Assembly (NCBI RefSeq): GCF_018403265.1
Contig: NZ_BOSI01000005.1
Location: 62,001-126,000, forward strand
DNA from: Paenibacillus sp. J31TS4
GTDB taxonomy: Bacteria; Bacillota; Bacilli; Paenibacillales; NBRC-103111
DNA length: 64,000 bases
Direction: 5' to 3'
Positions 18,124 through 26,149 of the stretch are shown piece by piece (positions within the stretch are counted from its first letter, which is position 1; each line of letters starts with the position of its first letter). The notes under the pieces are model-generated. The model worked only from the letters and a program-made list of their open reading frames with translations, did not search any database and was not told where the DNA came from. The position numbers and the translations under genes were made by a program.

Positions 18124-18179
18124 GAGGCACCCCCTTAACCAATTGTTGCCCGCCCGGCATTCCTGCTGTCAGGGGCGGG

Positions 18180-19946
18180 TTATAGCCCGTTTGGGAAATA
18201 GTCTTTCCAACGGGAGTCGACTTGCTGCACCACGCTGTCCAGAGGGATAAGCTCATCGGGATAGCCCGGCTTCATGCGGGCGTCGATGACGATCGGCAGC
18301 TTGTAGCCGATATGATGGCGTCTCATATCGGAGCGGGCGTACAGATCCATGGCCGGACTGAACCGGGTGAAGACGGTCCACAGGAACAGGCTCTCGCTCG
18401 CGGCAATGTCGGTGTCGTCCGCGAGAATGACAAGCGGCCAATTCTCAAGTTGGTCCGCATGCTTGTCCACGATGCGCGGCGCAAGCTCCGGATCCTCCGT
18501 ATACGAAGCTCCCGAGACGACCAGACAGCCCGGAATGAAGACAGCCGCTTTGGCTATGCCGTCGAGCTGGCCGGCCGTATAGGCGGCGGGCAGCTCCCGC
18601 ACCGGCTCCCCGAGGCCCATGAGCACGGCCTTGCTGCCTTTGTTCAAGGCGTGGCCCGTGTAATCGAGCGTATCGTGGGAAGTATGATTAAAAATAAACA
18701 GGTCGCGCTCCGGTTGAAACCGCTCCAGTATGATGCCAAGCAGCGTACGGAAGTCCGCCAGATCGGTCATCTGGTCGGTGAGCAGCAGGAACTTGGTCAG
18801 CGTCAGCTGGCCTTCCCCGAGGATACGGAACGCAGTGCCAAGCGCTTCCCGCGAATAGCTCTCCCGTACGACTGCCGCGGCAAGCGAATGAAATCCGGAT
18901 TCCGCATACGTCCACAGGCTTTTGACACCTGGCATGGCGATGGGGAACGCCGGCGACAGCAGACGCTGCAGGAATTCGCCGAGGTAATAGTCCTCTTGGC
19001 GCGGCTTGCCGACGATCGTCGCCGGGTAGATGGCATTGTCGCGCCGCCAAACGTGATCGACTTCGAACACGGGGAAGTCGTGGGCGAGCGAATAGTAGCC
19101 GAAGTGGTCGCCGAACGGCCCCTCCAGCCGGCGCACATGCGGCGGCACCTTGCCGCTGATGGCAAATTCGGCCTCGGCAACGAGCCGGTGCCCCCCGTTC
19201 GGATTGGCGGTCATGCCGAGCTTCTTGCCGAGAATAAGAGACGTCAGGAGCAGCTCCGGCAGGTGCTCCGGTACCGGCGCGATCGCCGATGCGATCAGCG
19301 CAGGCGGACCGCCGAGGAAGACGGTAACGGGAAGCGCCTCATTGCGCTGCTCCGCTTCGTAATGGTGGAAGCCGCCGCCCTTATGGATCTGCCAGTGCAT
19401 GCCGGTCGTATGGCCGTCGTAAACCTGCATGCGGTACATGCCGAGGTTATGGTCTCCCCCGCCCGGCTTCTCCGTGTAGACGAGCGGAAGCGTGACGAAC
19501 GGGCCCCCGTCCTCCTGCCAGCTGGTCAGAACCGGGAGCTTGGTCATCGGGTTGTCCCGGTCGCAATGCTTCAGAATCGGAGCCTGCTCGGAGGAGACGG
19601 ACTTCATGCCGACCTTGAGCAGGTCGAACAGCATGTCCTTTTGTCCCCACAGCCCTTTGAACGTAGGCGGCAGCAGCGTGTTCAGCGAGCCGACCACCTG
19701 CTTCATCAGCTGCTCCGGCTTCGGGCCAAAGGCCAGGTCGACGCGGCGGCTCGTGCCGAACAGGTTCGTCGCCACCGGGAAGGCGCTTCCTTTTACATTG
19801 GTGAACAGAAGCGCGGGACCGTTCTCCTCGATCACTCTCCGGTGAATCTCCGCCAGCTCCAGGTTCGGGTCGACCGGAGCCGATATCTCTACCAGGTCGT
19901 TCTCCCGGCGCAGGCAATCCAGGTACTGCCGCAAATTATCGAACAC
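18180..19946 (-). CDS. UbiD-family decarboxylase (menaquinone-type)
   Basis: A 588-residue member of the UbiD family, which decarboxylates aromatic or unsaturated acids with prenylated FMN. The N-terminus (MFDNLRQYLDCLRRENDLVEI) is typical. RMQVYDGHTTGMHW and the later EGPFGDHFGYYS segment, with its conserved Glu, are active-site regions. Together with mqnE it fits decarboxylation of a futalosine-pathway naphthoate intermediate. This is inference; UbiD homologues act in several pathways. The start is GTG at 19946, 8 bases behind GAGGAGG. Confidence 0.88.
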   Translation of the reverse strand: MFDNLRQYLDCLRRENDLVEISAPVDPNLELAEIHRRVIEENGPALLFTNVKGSAFPVATNLFGTSRRVDLAFGPKPEQLMKQVVGSLNTLLPPTFKGLWGQKDMLFDLLKVGMKSVSSEQAPILKHCDRDNPMTKLPVLTSWQEDGGPFVTLPLVYTEKPGGGDHNLGMYRMQVYDGHTTGMHWQIHKGGGFHHYEAEQRNEALPVTVFLGGPPALIASAIAPVPEHLPELLLTSLILGKKLGMTANPNGGHRLVAEAEFAISGKVPPHVRRLEGPFGDHFGYYSLAHDFPVFEVDHVWRRDNAIYPATIVGKPRQEDYYLGEFLQRLLSPAFPIAMPGVKSLWTYAESGFHSLAAAVVRESYSREALGTAFRILGEGQLTLTKFLLLTDQMTDLADFRTLLGIILERFQPERDLFIFNHTSHDTLDYTGHALNKGSKAVLMGLGEPVRELPAAYTAGQLDGIAKAAVFIPGCLVVSGASYTEDPELAPRIVDKHADQLENWPLVILADDTDIAASESLFLWTVFTRFSPAMDLYARSDMRRHHIGYKLPIVIDARMKPGYPDELIPLDSVVQQVDSRWKDYFPNGL

Positions 19947-19981
19947 TCGACATTCCTCCTCATGAATAGGGCCTAACTTGG

Positions 19982-20034
19982 AAAAAGAGGCTCCCTCCCC
20001 TCTCCGTAAGCCGGAGGTTGAGAAAGGAGCCCCT
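19982..20034 (-). terminator. Possible terminator after ctaA
   Basis: Arms GGCTCC (19989-19994) and GGAGCC (20026-20031) around a GC-rich inner region, with an A5 run on the left as U tract. Confidence 0.45.
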
Positions 20035-20163
20035 TGGGTTACCGGATTCTCGGATCGGCGGTTAGTCCCGCTCACGGGCTCCGCCTAGTTCGCAGGCCGG
20101 ACACGGGACAATGAAATCGTACGAGGATGGCCTGTTCGCAAGTGCCCGCCTCCCACTGCCCGC

Positions 20164-21153
20164 TTACTCCGCGATCCGCCGGTAGGCGGACCCTTGCCGC
20201 CGGTCCGGATTCAGCTGAATCATGCGCACGCTCAGGAAGCAGAGGACGCTGAACAGGCCGGCGATCCAGACGGTGTGCAGAAGCGCCATGAACAGATACC
20301 ATTCCGTGCCCATCGCGAACGTGACGAGCACGCCGCTCATGCCCTGCAGCAGGACGAAGGCAAGCGACCAATTCGCCCACTTGGCGAATTCCGGCAGCAC
20401 GCCAGTGCGTCTGGTCATCACGACGAGCAGGATGACCATCGCGACGAGCAGCATGGCAGCGACTCGGTGCGAAAAGACGGCGCCGGTGCCGCCCGACAGC
20501 GCGGGGATCAGCTCGCCGTTGCAGAGCGGGAATCCGCTGCAGGCGCCCCCGGAGTCGGTATGCTTGATGTAGGCGCCGATATAGACAACGACGACGCTGT
20601 AGATCGTCGTCAGCCAGACCGCGGCCCGCAGGCCGACAGTCGGTCCGTGGAACGACGCGAGCTTGGCTGCGCTGCCGCGCGATTCGGCGGCCGCCGCCTC
20701 GTCGAAGGTCTGAGGAACCTTCTCGGGATTCCACAGCACGATGGCGAGCAGTAGAGAACTCGCCACCGCGACGAGCGAGATGCCGAAGTGGAGCGCCAGG
20801 ACGGCGGACGACTGCGGCCAGATGACCGCTGCCGCGCCCATCAGCGCTTGAATGACGGTAAACGCCAGCGCGGTCGTTGCATACCAGAAGGCATCCTTGC
20901 GCTTTACAAAGATTAAAACCCCGATGAATGCCGCTAGGACGAGAATGCCTTCCAGCGCGGTCACAAACCGGTGGCTGTATTCAATCATCGATTCAATAGT
21001 ATAGCTGGGAATGAATTTGCCGTTGCAGAGCGGCCAATCGTCTCCGCAGCCCCGGCCCGATTCCGTCTTCGTGACGAGCGCACCCATCAGGAGGACGATA
21101 AACATGCCGATGGCGGATGCAGTCGAAAGTGCTCTTAGCCATTTGCCCTTCAT
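20164..21153 (-). CDS. ctaA: Haem A synthase CtaA
   Basis: CtaA oxidises the methyl group of haem O to a formyl group, giving haem A for cytochrome aa3 or caa3 oxidase. The 329 residues form eight membrane helices in two related halves. The first half has the cysteine pair Cys36/Cys43 (GRGCGDDWPLCNG) and His61 (YSHR). The second half has ACSGFPLCNG, SHR and a last His in LLHTVW. A minus-strand TATAAT (21223-21228) lies about 70 bases upstream. Unlike in Bacillus, it is not next to ctaB, which is 20 kb away. Confidence 0.95.
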   Translation of the reverse strand: MKGKWLRALSTASAIGMFIVLLMGALVTKTESGRGCGDDWPLCNGKFIPSYTIESMIEYSHRFVTALEGILVLAAFIGVLIFVKRKDAFWYATTALAFTVIQALMGAAAVIWPQSSAVLALHFGISLVAVASSLLLAIVLWNPEKVPQTFDEAAAAESRGSAAKLASFHGPTVGLRAAVWLTTIYSVVVVYIGAYIKHTDSGGACSGFPLCNGELIPALSGGTGAVFSHRVAAMLLVAMVILLVVMTRRTGVLPEFAKWANWSLAFVLLQGMSGVLVTFAMGTEWYLFMALLHTVWIAGLFSVLCFLSVRMIQLNPDRRQGSAYRRIAE

Positions 21154-21374
21154 CTGTAGCCCTCACTTTCTCTTGGACAAGACATAGCGAAGGGCCTTGC
21201 AAGAAGACCCTGTACAACTCCCATTATATCCGCAAACGGGAGACGAATGCACGACCAATTGTGACAAAAGAACAAAAGAACCCCCGCCGCTGCAGGAGAA
21301 CCGCGCCGGGAAGGGCGCCGCTTCGACTGCTGCGGAAGGGGGCTGGGAGTGTGATGGTTCGCGCTCTAGGCTCG

Positions 21375-21719
21375 TTACTGGGAGATAGTCTCCGCTACCT
21401 GCAAAGATTTGTCGAGATATTCCTCGATCTCCTCGCGCGTCTTGCGGAGCTTGCTGACGAATCGGGTCAGCTCCTGGCCGTTCTTGAAGACGATAAAGCT
21501 CGGAATACCAAGAATATGGTAGGCGTCGCACAGATCCGGCAGCTCGTCTCGGTCGATGACGACAAAGGTGAGCCGGTCCGCATAAGCCTGCTCAAGGGCC
21601 GGCATGAACGGCTCGATATAATGGCAGTCTTTGCACCAGTCGGCCTTGAAGACGGCAACGGTAGGTTTCGAGCCGGCGATCTGCTCGCGGAAGGCTTCTT
21701 CGGTAGACAGCTTGTTCAT
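21375..21719 (-). CDS. Thioredoxin-like protein with WCKDC site
   Basis: A 114-residue thioredoxin fold. The active site is WCKDC (Cys29, Cys32) instead of WCGPC, and the cis-proline segment is LGIPSF. The RDELPDL segment resembles YdbP-type proteins of Bacillus. No signal peptide, so it is cytosolic. The Lys-Asp pair between the cysteines should change the redox potential. Partner unknown. Confidence 0.88.
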   Translation of the reverse strand: MNKLSTEEAFREQIAGSKPTVAVFKADWCKDCHYIEPFMPALEQAYADRLTFVVIDRDELPDLCDAYHILGIPSFIVFKNGQELTRFVSKLRKTREEIEEYLDKSLQVAETISQ

Positions 21720-21794
21720 GGCGGTTCCTCCTATAAGAAAGTTTTCCTTGTTATAGCATGCCCCACACCGTATGTCAATGTCGCTTGCCGCCTA

Positions 21795-21823
21795 TTTACA
21801 GCTTCAGAAAAAAGTGATATCAT
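21795..21823 (+). promoter_or_regulatory. Promoter for the SPFH-Arc operon
   Basis: TTTACA (21795-21800), 17 bases, TATCAT (21818-21823), about 105 bases before the SPFH start. Confidence 0.65.
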
Positions 21824-21927
21824 ATCGGTATCAAACCAATATTGTTCTTCCGGATAGATTCTTCCGAATTCGGGAAGTGGCTATCCGCTTCTTCCACCAT
21901 CTTGTTTCCGAAAGGCAGTGAGCGAAC

Positions 21928-22770
21928 ATGACAGAAAGAAAAGCATGGAAAGTGAATGGCTATATGGGGGTGATCTTGACGCTTGCCCTCACGGTGCTCG
22001 GCATCGTGCTGCTGATCCAGGAATCGATCGTCGGCGGTGTGGCCTCGCTTGTGCTTGCGAGCTTGCTTCTCACCACCTTTACCGTCGTGCAGCCGAACCA
22101 GGCGCTCGTGCTGACCTTCTTCGGCAGCTACCTCGGTACGATCCGGGACAGCGGCCTGTGGATGACGGTACCGCTGACGATCCGCAAGAAGGTGTCGCTG
22201 CGCGTCCGCAACTTTAACAGCGCCAAGCTTAAGGTGAACGATGTGGATGGCAACCCGGTCGAAATCGCGGCCGTTATCGTCTTTCGCGTCGTCGATTCGT
22301 CCAAGGCCGTCTTCGACGTCGAGAATTACATGCAGTTCGTCGAGATCCAGAGCGAGACGGCGCTCCGCCATGTCGCCAGCAAATATCCGTACGACAACTT
22401 CCTCTCCGATGGCCTCTCGCTGCGCGGCAATGCGGAGGAGGTAGCCGGCGAGCTGAGCGTCGAGCTCCAGCACCGCCTGGCCGTCGCGGGGGTCGAAGTC
22501 ATGGAGGCCCGGCTGACCCACCTCGCCTACTCGACCGAGATCGCCAGCGCAATGCTTCAGCGCCAGCAGGCGGCTGCCATCGTCTCCGCGCGCCAGAAGA
22601 TCGTCGAGGGCGCCGTCGGGATGGTGCAGCTTGCCATCGCCCAGCTCGAGGCGGAAGGCGTCGTCCAACTCGACGAGGAGCGCAAGGCGGCCATGATCAA
22701 TAACTTGATGGTAGCCATCGTATCCGATCGGGCGGCCAGCCCGGTCATCAATACGGGCAGCCTGTATTGA
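21928..22770 (+). CDS. SPFH/Band 7 domain membrane protein
   Basis: A 280-residue protein. Two close N-terminal hydrophobic segments (about residues 13-33 and 37-56) anchor it. The SPFH domain follows ([22 protein letters not shown] ... [13 protein letters not shown] ... [13 protein letters not shown]), then a helical, Ala/Gln-rich region ([22 protein letters not shown]). SPFH proteins scaffold membrane microdomains or chaperone membrane proteases. Here it is followed 13 bases later by an Arc-like gene, a recurring pair in Firmicutes. Confidence 0.9.
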   Translation: MTERKAWKVNGYMGVILTLALTVLGIVLLIQESIVGGVASLVLASLLLTTFTVVQPNQALVLTFFGSYLGTIRDSGLWMTVPLTIRKKVSLRVRNFNSAKLKVNDVDGNPVEIAAVIVFRVVDSSKAVFDVENYMQFVEIQSETALRHVASKYPYDNFLSDGLSLRGNAEEVAGELSVELQHRLAVAGVEVMEARLTHLAYSTEIASAMLQRQQAAAIVSARQKIVEGAVGMVQLAIAQLEAEGVVQLDEERKAAMINNLMVAIVSDRAASPVINTGSLY

Positions 22771-22783
22771 GCCGGTCTCGCCT

Positions 22784-22993
22784 ATGGCACCGAAGAAGAA
22801 TTTCCCGCTGCGAATCGATCCGCTCCTGTATCAAGCGCTGGAGCAATGGGCCGCCGATGAATTCCGCAGCGTCAACGGCCATCTCGAATTTCTCCTCCGC
22901 GAAGCGGTCCGCAAGGCGGGCCGCCTTCCGGGCAAGCCGAAGCCTTCGGCTCCGGACGAGCCCGGCGGCACCGCCGGAGAAGCGGAATCCTAA
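22784..22993 (+). CDS. Arc-like ribbon-helix-helix protein
   Basis: A 69-residue protein. [17 protein letters not shown] then [14 protein letters not shown] is the beta strand plus two helices of the Arc/MetJ DNA-binding fold. The last 20 residues are a disordered Pro/Gly/Glu tail. In operon with the SPFH gene. It may regulate that operon or act as an adaptor; the sequence does not tell which. The ribosome site is weak, suggesting translational coupling. Confidence 0.8.
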   Translation: MAPKKNFPLRIDPLLYQALEQWAADEFRSVNGHLEFLLREAVRKAGRLPGKPKPSAPDEPGGTAGEAES

Positions 22994-23078
22994 TCAATCG
23001 CATGCCGATCTCGCCCAGCCCGGTCGTCCTATGGGACGCCGGGCTGGCTGCTTGCTCGGCCCTCTGGTGGGCACAAGA

Positions 23079-23124
23079 AAGAACCCCTCGGCGTCCTTGC
23101 GGGACACTCGAGGGGTTCTTCCAT
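23079..23124. terminator. Bidirectional terminator
   Basis: Arms AAGAACCCCTCG and CGAGGGGTTCTT around an 18-base loop, between the Arc-like gene and the convergent lipoprotein gene. Confidence 0.8.
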
Positions 23125-23175
23125 TTGTTCATGCTTCTTGCTTGTTCATGCTTTTTTGCTTGCTCTCATCAGCTA

Positions 23176-24654
23176 TTACTTGCGCTCGATCAGCACGCTT
23201 CTTGCCTCGTTGTCCCAATCGACTTCGTAGCCGAAAGTCTCGGCGAGGAAGCGAACCGGTACGAACGTGATGCCGGCGATCAATTGCGGTGCCGCTTCCA
23301 GCTCAGCCGACTGGCCGTCGACGGAAGCTTTGTTGCTGCCGATTGTCAGGACGACCGTCTTGCCGGTTAGAATTTCGGTAATCGTCACTTGCTGCTTCTC
23401 CTGGTTCCAGGTGATATCCGCGTCGAGTCCTTCCACTACGAAGCGGACCGGCACCATTGCCTTCTCGCTGGCCGGATCGATGTACGCATCCGGGAACAGA
23501 TCGTCCGGCTGCTCGGTGTACTCGCCGACGGAGATATGCAGGGTCTTGTTCAGCACCTTCAGGTCGTTGACCAGCAGCTTGTAGGCGTCGGAGTTCGGGT
23601 TCAGCGTCTTGAGGAAATGTGCCAGCTTCAAGTTCTCGTTTACCTCGAGCACGCCTTTGGAACGGTCAACCTTGGACGCGGTAACCGGCTGGTTCGCATT
23701 CCACATTTCGGATACGCCCGATACTTTGATACTCTGGATCTCGTCAGCTGCAGCGTCGATATTCGGATTGAAGATTGCGAGCTCAAAGGTGGACTTGTGG
23801 ACCGCCAGGTTGCTGTCCACGTACAGGTCCATCTTCATGTAGTTGCGGTCGTTCAGAATTTCCTTGGCGTCCTCGGAGTACAGCTCCTTGATCACCTGAT
23901 CCTTCACTTCGTCCAGCTGCGACTTGGCGGCCTGGGTCATCAGGCTGACCATGGCCGGATCGACCTTGCCCGGCTCCACGCCAGTCTGCTGGCTCATCAC
24001 CAGTGTAATGATCTCGGTCAAGAGAGCGTCGTCCTTGGTCAGCGCCTCGAGCGCTTTCTCGATCAGACCGGGCACTTCGCTGCCCTTGATCTCGATATGA
24101 ACCTTGGTGAGAGCGAGTCTCTTGCCGTTAATGATTTCGTTCGCCTGCCCTACCTGTACGACATTCGGGTTCGGCAGCTGCTGAATGATCAGCGGAGCGA
24201 CTGCGCGCACCAACTCCTGCTGGGCCACCACGGAGCCCATGCCCGGCATCGGTTCTCCAGACTGCTTCTCCAGCTCCTCCAGGTTCATGACAACCGGCTT
24301 GCTGGCCCCATCCACCAAGAACGCCATTTCCTTGTCCGTCGTATACATGGTGAACGGAATGGAAGCGGATTTCAGGTTCAGCCTGCCGCTTGCCGACATT
24401 GTTTCCGGAGACTGCATCTTGATGTCCGTCAGGCTGAGGGATACGTTTCTCAGCAGCTCAAGAGCCTTTTCCTTGTTGGCTTCCCCACCGGCGATCTCGA
24501 GATTGAGCTCCTGCTTGCCTTCGTACGAAGCGACGTTCATGTTGTTCTCGAGAGCCTTGTTCAGATCGACGCCCGACACTGGCTGACAGCCGGTCAGCAG
24601 GAGCATGAGCGACGCGAGCATCGCCCCGATCCACATTATGTACTTGCGTTTCAT
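23176..24654 (-). CDS. Lipoprotein with C-terminal copper amine oxidase N-terminal-like domain
   Basis: 492 residues. A signal peptide with lipobox LLTGC puts the mature N-terminus at Cys23, so it is a membrane-anchored extracellular protein. The long middle is polar and resembles the DUF/LppX-type lipid-binding beta folds only in general. The end (about residues 385-492) has two copies of MVPVRFVVEGL / FVPVRFLAETFG with DITWN and EVDWDN. This is the copper amine oxidase N-terminal (stalk) domain, very common in Paenibacillus cell-surface proteins; it has no oxidase activity. Role unknown. Confidence 0.88.
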   Translation of the reverse strand: MKRKYIMWIGAMLASLMLLLTGCQPVSGVDLNKALENNMNVASYEGKQELNLEIAGGEANKEKALELLRNVSLSLTDIKMQSPETMSASGRLNLKSASIPFTMYTTDKEMAFLVDGASKPVVMNLEELEKQSGEPMPGMGSVVAQQELVRAVAPLIIQQLPNPNVVQVGQANEIINGKRLALTKVHIEIKGSEVPGLIEKALEALTKDDALLTEIITLVMSQQTGVEPGKVDPAMVSLMTQAAKSQLDEVKDQVIKELYSEDAKEILNDRNYMKMDLYVDSNLAVHKSTFELAIFNPNIDAAADEIQSIKVSGVSEMWNANQPVTASKVDRSKGVLEVNENLKLAHFLKTLNPNSDAYKLLVNDLKVLNKTLHISVGEYTEQPDDLFPDAYIDPASEKAMVPVRFVVEGLDADITWNQEKQQVTITEILTGKTVVLTIGSNKASVDGQSAELEAAPQLIAGITFVPVRFLAETFGYEVDWDNEARSVLIERK

Positions 24655-24748
24655 CTACCTTCTCCTCTCTCTCTCATCCATATTGCCAATATTAGGCATA
24701 ACTCTATCATACCATGCTAGGTTACTGGCTGAAAGGAAAAGAAAGCAA

Positions 24749-24764
24749 GAGTTTTGACGGTTTC
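24749..24764. promoter_or_regulatory. Second copy of the 16-base motif
   Basis: GAGTTTTGACGGTTTC, identical to 5783-5798, again between two divergent genes and again followed by ACATT after three bases. Confidence 0.45.
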
Positions 24765-24826
24765 CGTACATTATGGAAGTCGTTTCTAGGAATAATAAAG
24801 CCATCCACTTGAAAAGGAGGCCTGCC

Positions 24827-26149
24827 ATGAGCGGCTACTCCCCCTCCTCCGGCCCGGCGTCCAAGGCGGCCGGACTCTGGCGGCTGGTCAAGGGCGCCGC
24901 ATCGGTCGTCTGGATCAAGGCCGCTTCGCTCTGGCCGCCCGGAAGCGGCGGCTCAGGCAGCGGACGCCGGCTCGCCATCGCCCGGGAAGACCGTGACCGG
25001 GTCCGGGAACGGATCCGCCAAGCGCTCGACACGGGGGCGGGGCCGGTACAAGCGCAAGTGGAGCCGCAGCCATCTCCCGACGAGACGGCGCTCCTCGTCC
25101 GGCTGCGGGAGGAGACCCGGCAGGCGAACCGCAACAACGTCGAGCGCACGGCGGCCTACGGGGCGTTCTACCGGCGGTTCCCCGAGGTCCATTGGGCGCT
25201 GCTCGCGCATCTCGTCTCCCGCAGCGGCGGCTACAGCATGACGGATCTGCGGGGGGAGCTTCTTCCCCTCCTGCTCGATGCCGGGCGGCTCGAAACGACG
25301 TTCCGGATGCTCGAGCGGAGCAACGCCTTCATCTTCGGCGACGCGTATCCGCAGCTGCTGCTGTACGAGGAGAGCCGCAGACGCGGCCGCCCTCTGTTCC
25401 ACCTGCTCCCCGCGCTCGGCGTCTCCCGGTTCATGCGCCCGGTCTGGGAGGACTTCTGGCAGCACGGAACCTCCGCGCTCCTGACCGTCTCCCTCATCGT
25501 CAACGAGCAGAGCTACATCCAGGGACGCGTCGTGGACGATCCGGTCTTCCGCCGCCAGGTGCTCGAGACGCCCACGGCGGCCGCCCAGCGGCTGCTGCAG
25601 CTGAACCAGGTCGTGCTGCCCTGGCTGCCCGAGGAGCCGCCGGCAGCCCCCGCCCCGTCCTCCCGCAGCGCCCTGCGGCTCTACGGCCGCATCCTCGAGG
25701 ATTTCACCGACCTCGAGGAGCGCATCGCCTTCGGCCGACAGCTGTACGCGCTGCTGTTCGCGGCGCCCGGCGTGCTCACGGGCGCCGAGCGCTTCGCCGG
25801 GACGGTGCCGCATACCGGCTCGCGGGCGGACTACTGGCCGCAGCTGTATACCGCGGCGGCCCCCGCGCCAGCACAAAAAGCCTCTCCGTCCAAAGGCTGG
25901 ACGGAGAGGCTGGACCGGTCGGGCTCCCTGCGGGCGGGCGCCCCGCGCTTTTACAGCCCGGCGCTGACCGAGGCGTGGCCGGATCGCCCGCTGGAGCAGC
26001 CGGCGGTGTACGACTGGTGCCGCGGACCGGAGGCGATCCGGCACCTCGACTCCATCGCGGTACCGGAGCAGGCGGACCTGGCGACCGAAGCTTCGCTCGG
26101 GCTCCGCAAGCTCGAGCTCGCCGTACAGGCGGGCCGGCTTACCGTTTGA
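24827..26149 (+). CDS. DUF2515 (YppC-like) protein
   Basis: 440 residues. The stretch NRNNVERTAAYGAFYRRFPE, WALLAHLVSRSGGYSMTDL and the later VNEQSYIQGRVV correspond to the DUF2515 family (YppC in Bacillus subtilis), of unknown function. The first 60 residues are variable and the C-terminal third is Pro/Ala-rich. The ATG at 24827 follows AAAAGGAGG. The gene is very GC-rich at third positions. Its end overlaps the convergent flippase gene by 11 bases. Confidence 0.75.
   Translation: MSGYSPSSGPASKAAGLWRLVKGAASVVWIKAASLWPPGSGGSGSGRRLAIAREDRDRVRERIRQALDTGAGPVQAQVEPQPSPDETALLVRLREETRQANRNNVERTAAYGAFYRRFPEVHWALLAHLVSRSGGYSMTDLRGELLPLLLDAGRLETTFRMLERSNAFIFGDAYPQLLLYEESRRRGRPLFHLLPALGVSRFMRPVWEDFWQHGTSALLTVSLIVNEQSYIQGRVVDDPVFRRQVLETPTAAAQRLLQLNQVVLPWLPEEPPAAPAPSSRSALRLYGRILEDFTDLEERIAFGRQLYALLFAAPGVLTGAERFAGTVPHTGSRADYWPQLYTAAAPAPAQKASPSKGWTERLDRSGSLRAGAPRFYSPALTEAWPDRPLEQPAVYDWCRGPEAIRHLDSIAVPEQADLATEASLGLRKLELAVQAGRLTV

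Noticed and set aside
18222-19976. Open frame of 584 codons on the plus strand opposite the UbiD-like gene
   Set aside because: It mirrors the codons of a well-supported gene. In GC-rich DNA with few T-starting codons, antisense frames stay open by chance. Its product is an Arg/His/Leu-rich composition with no motif.
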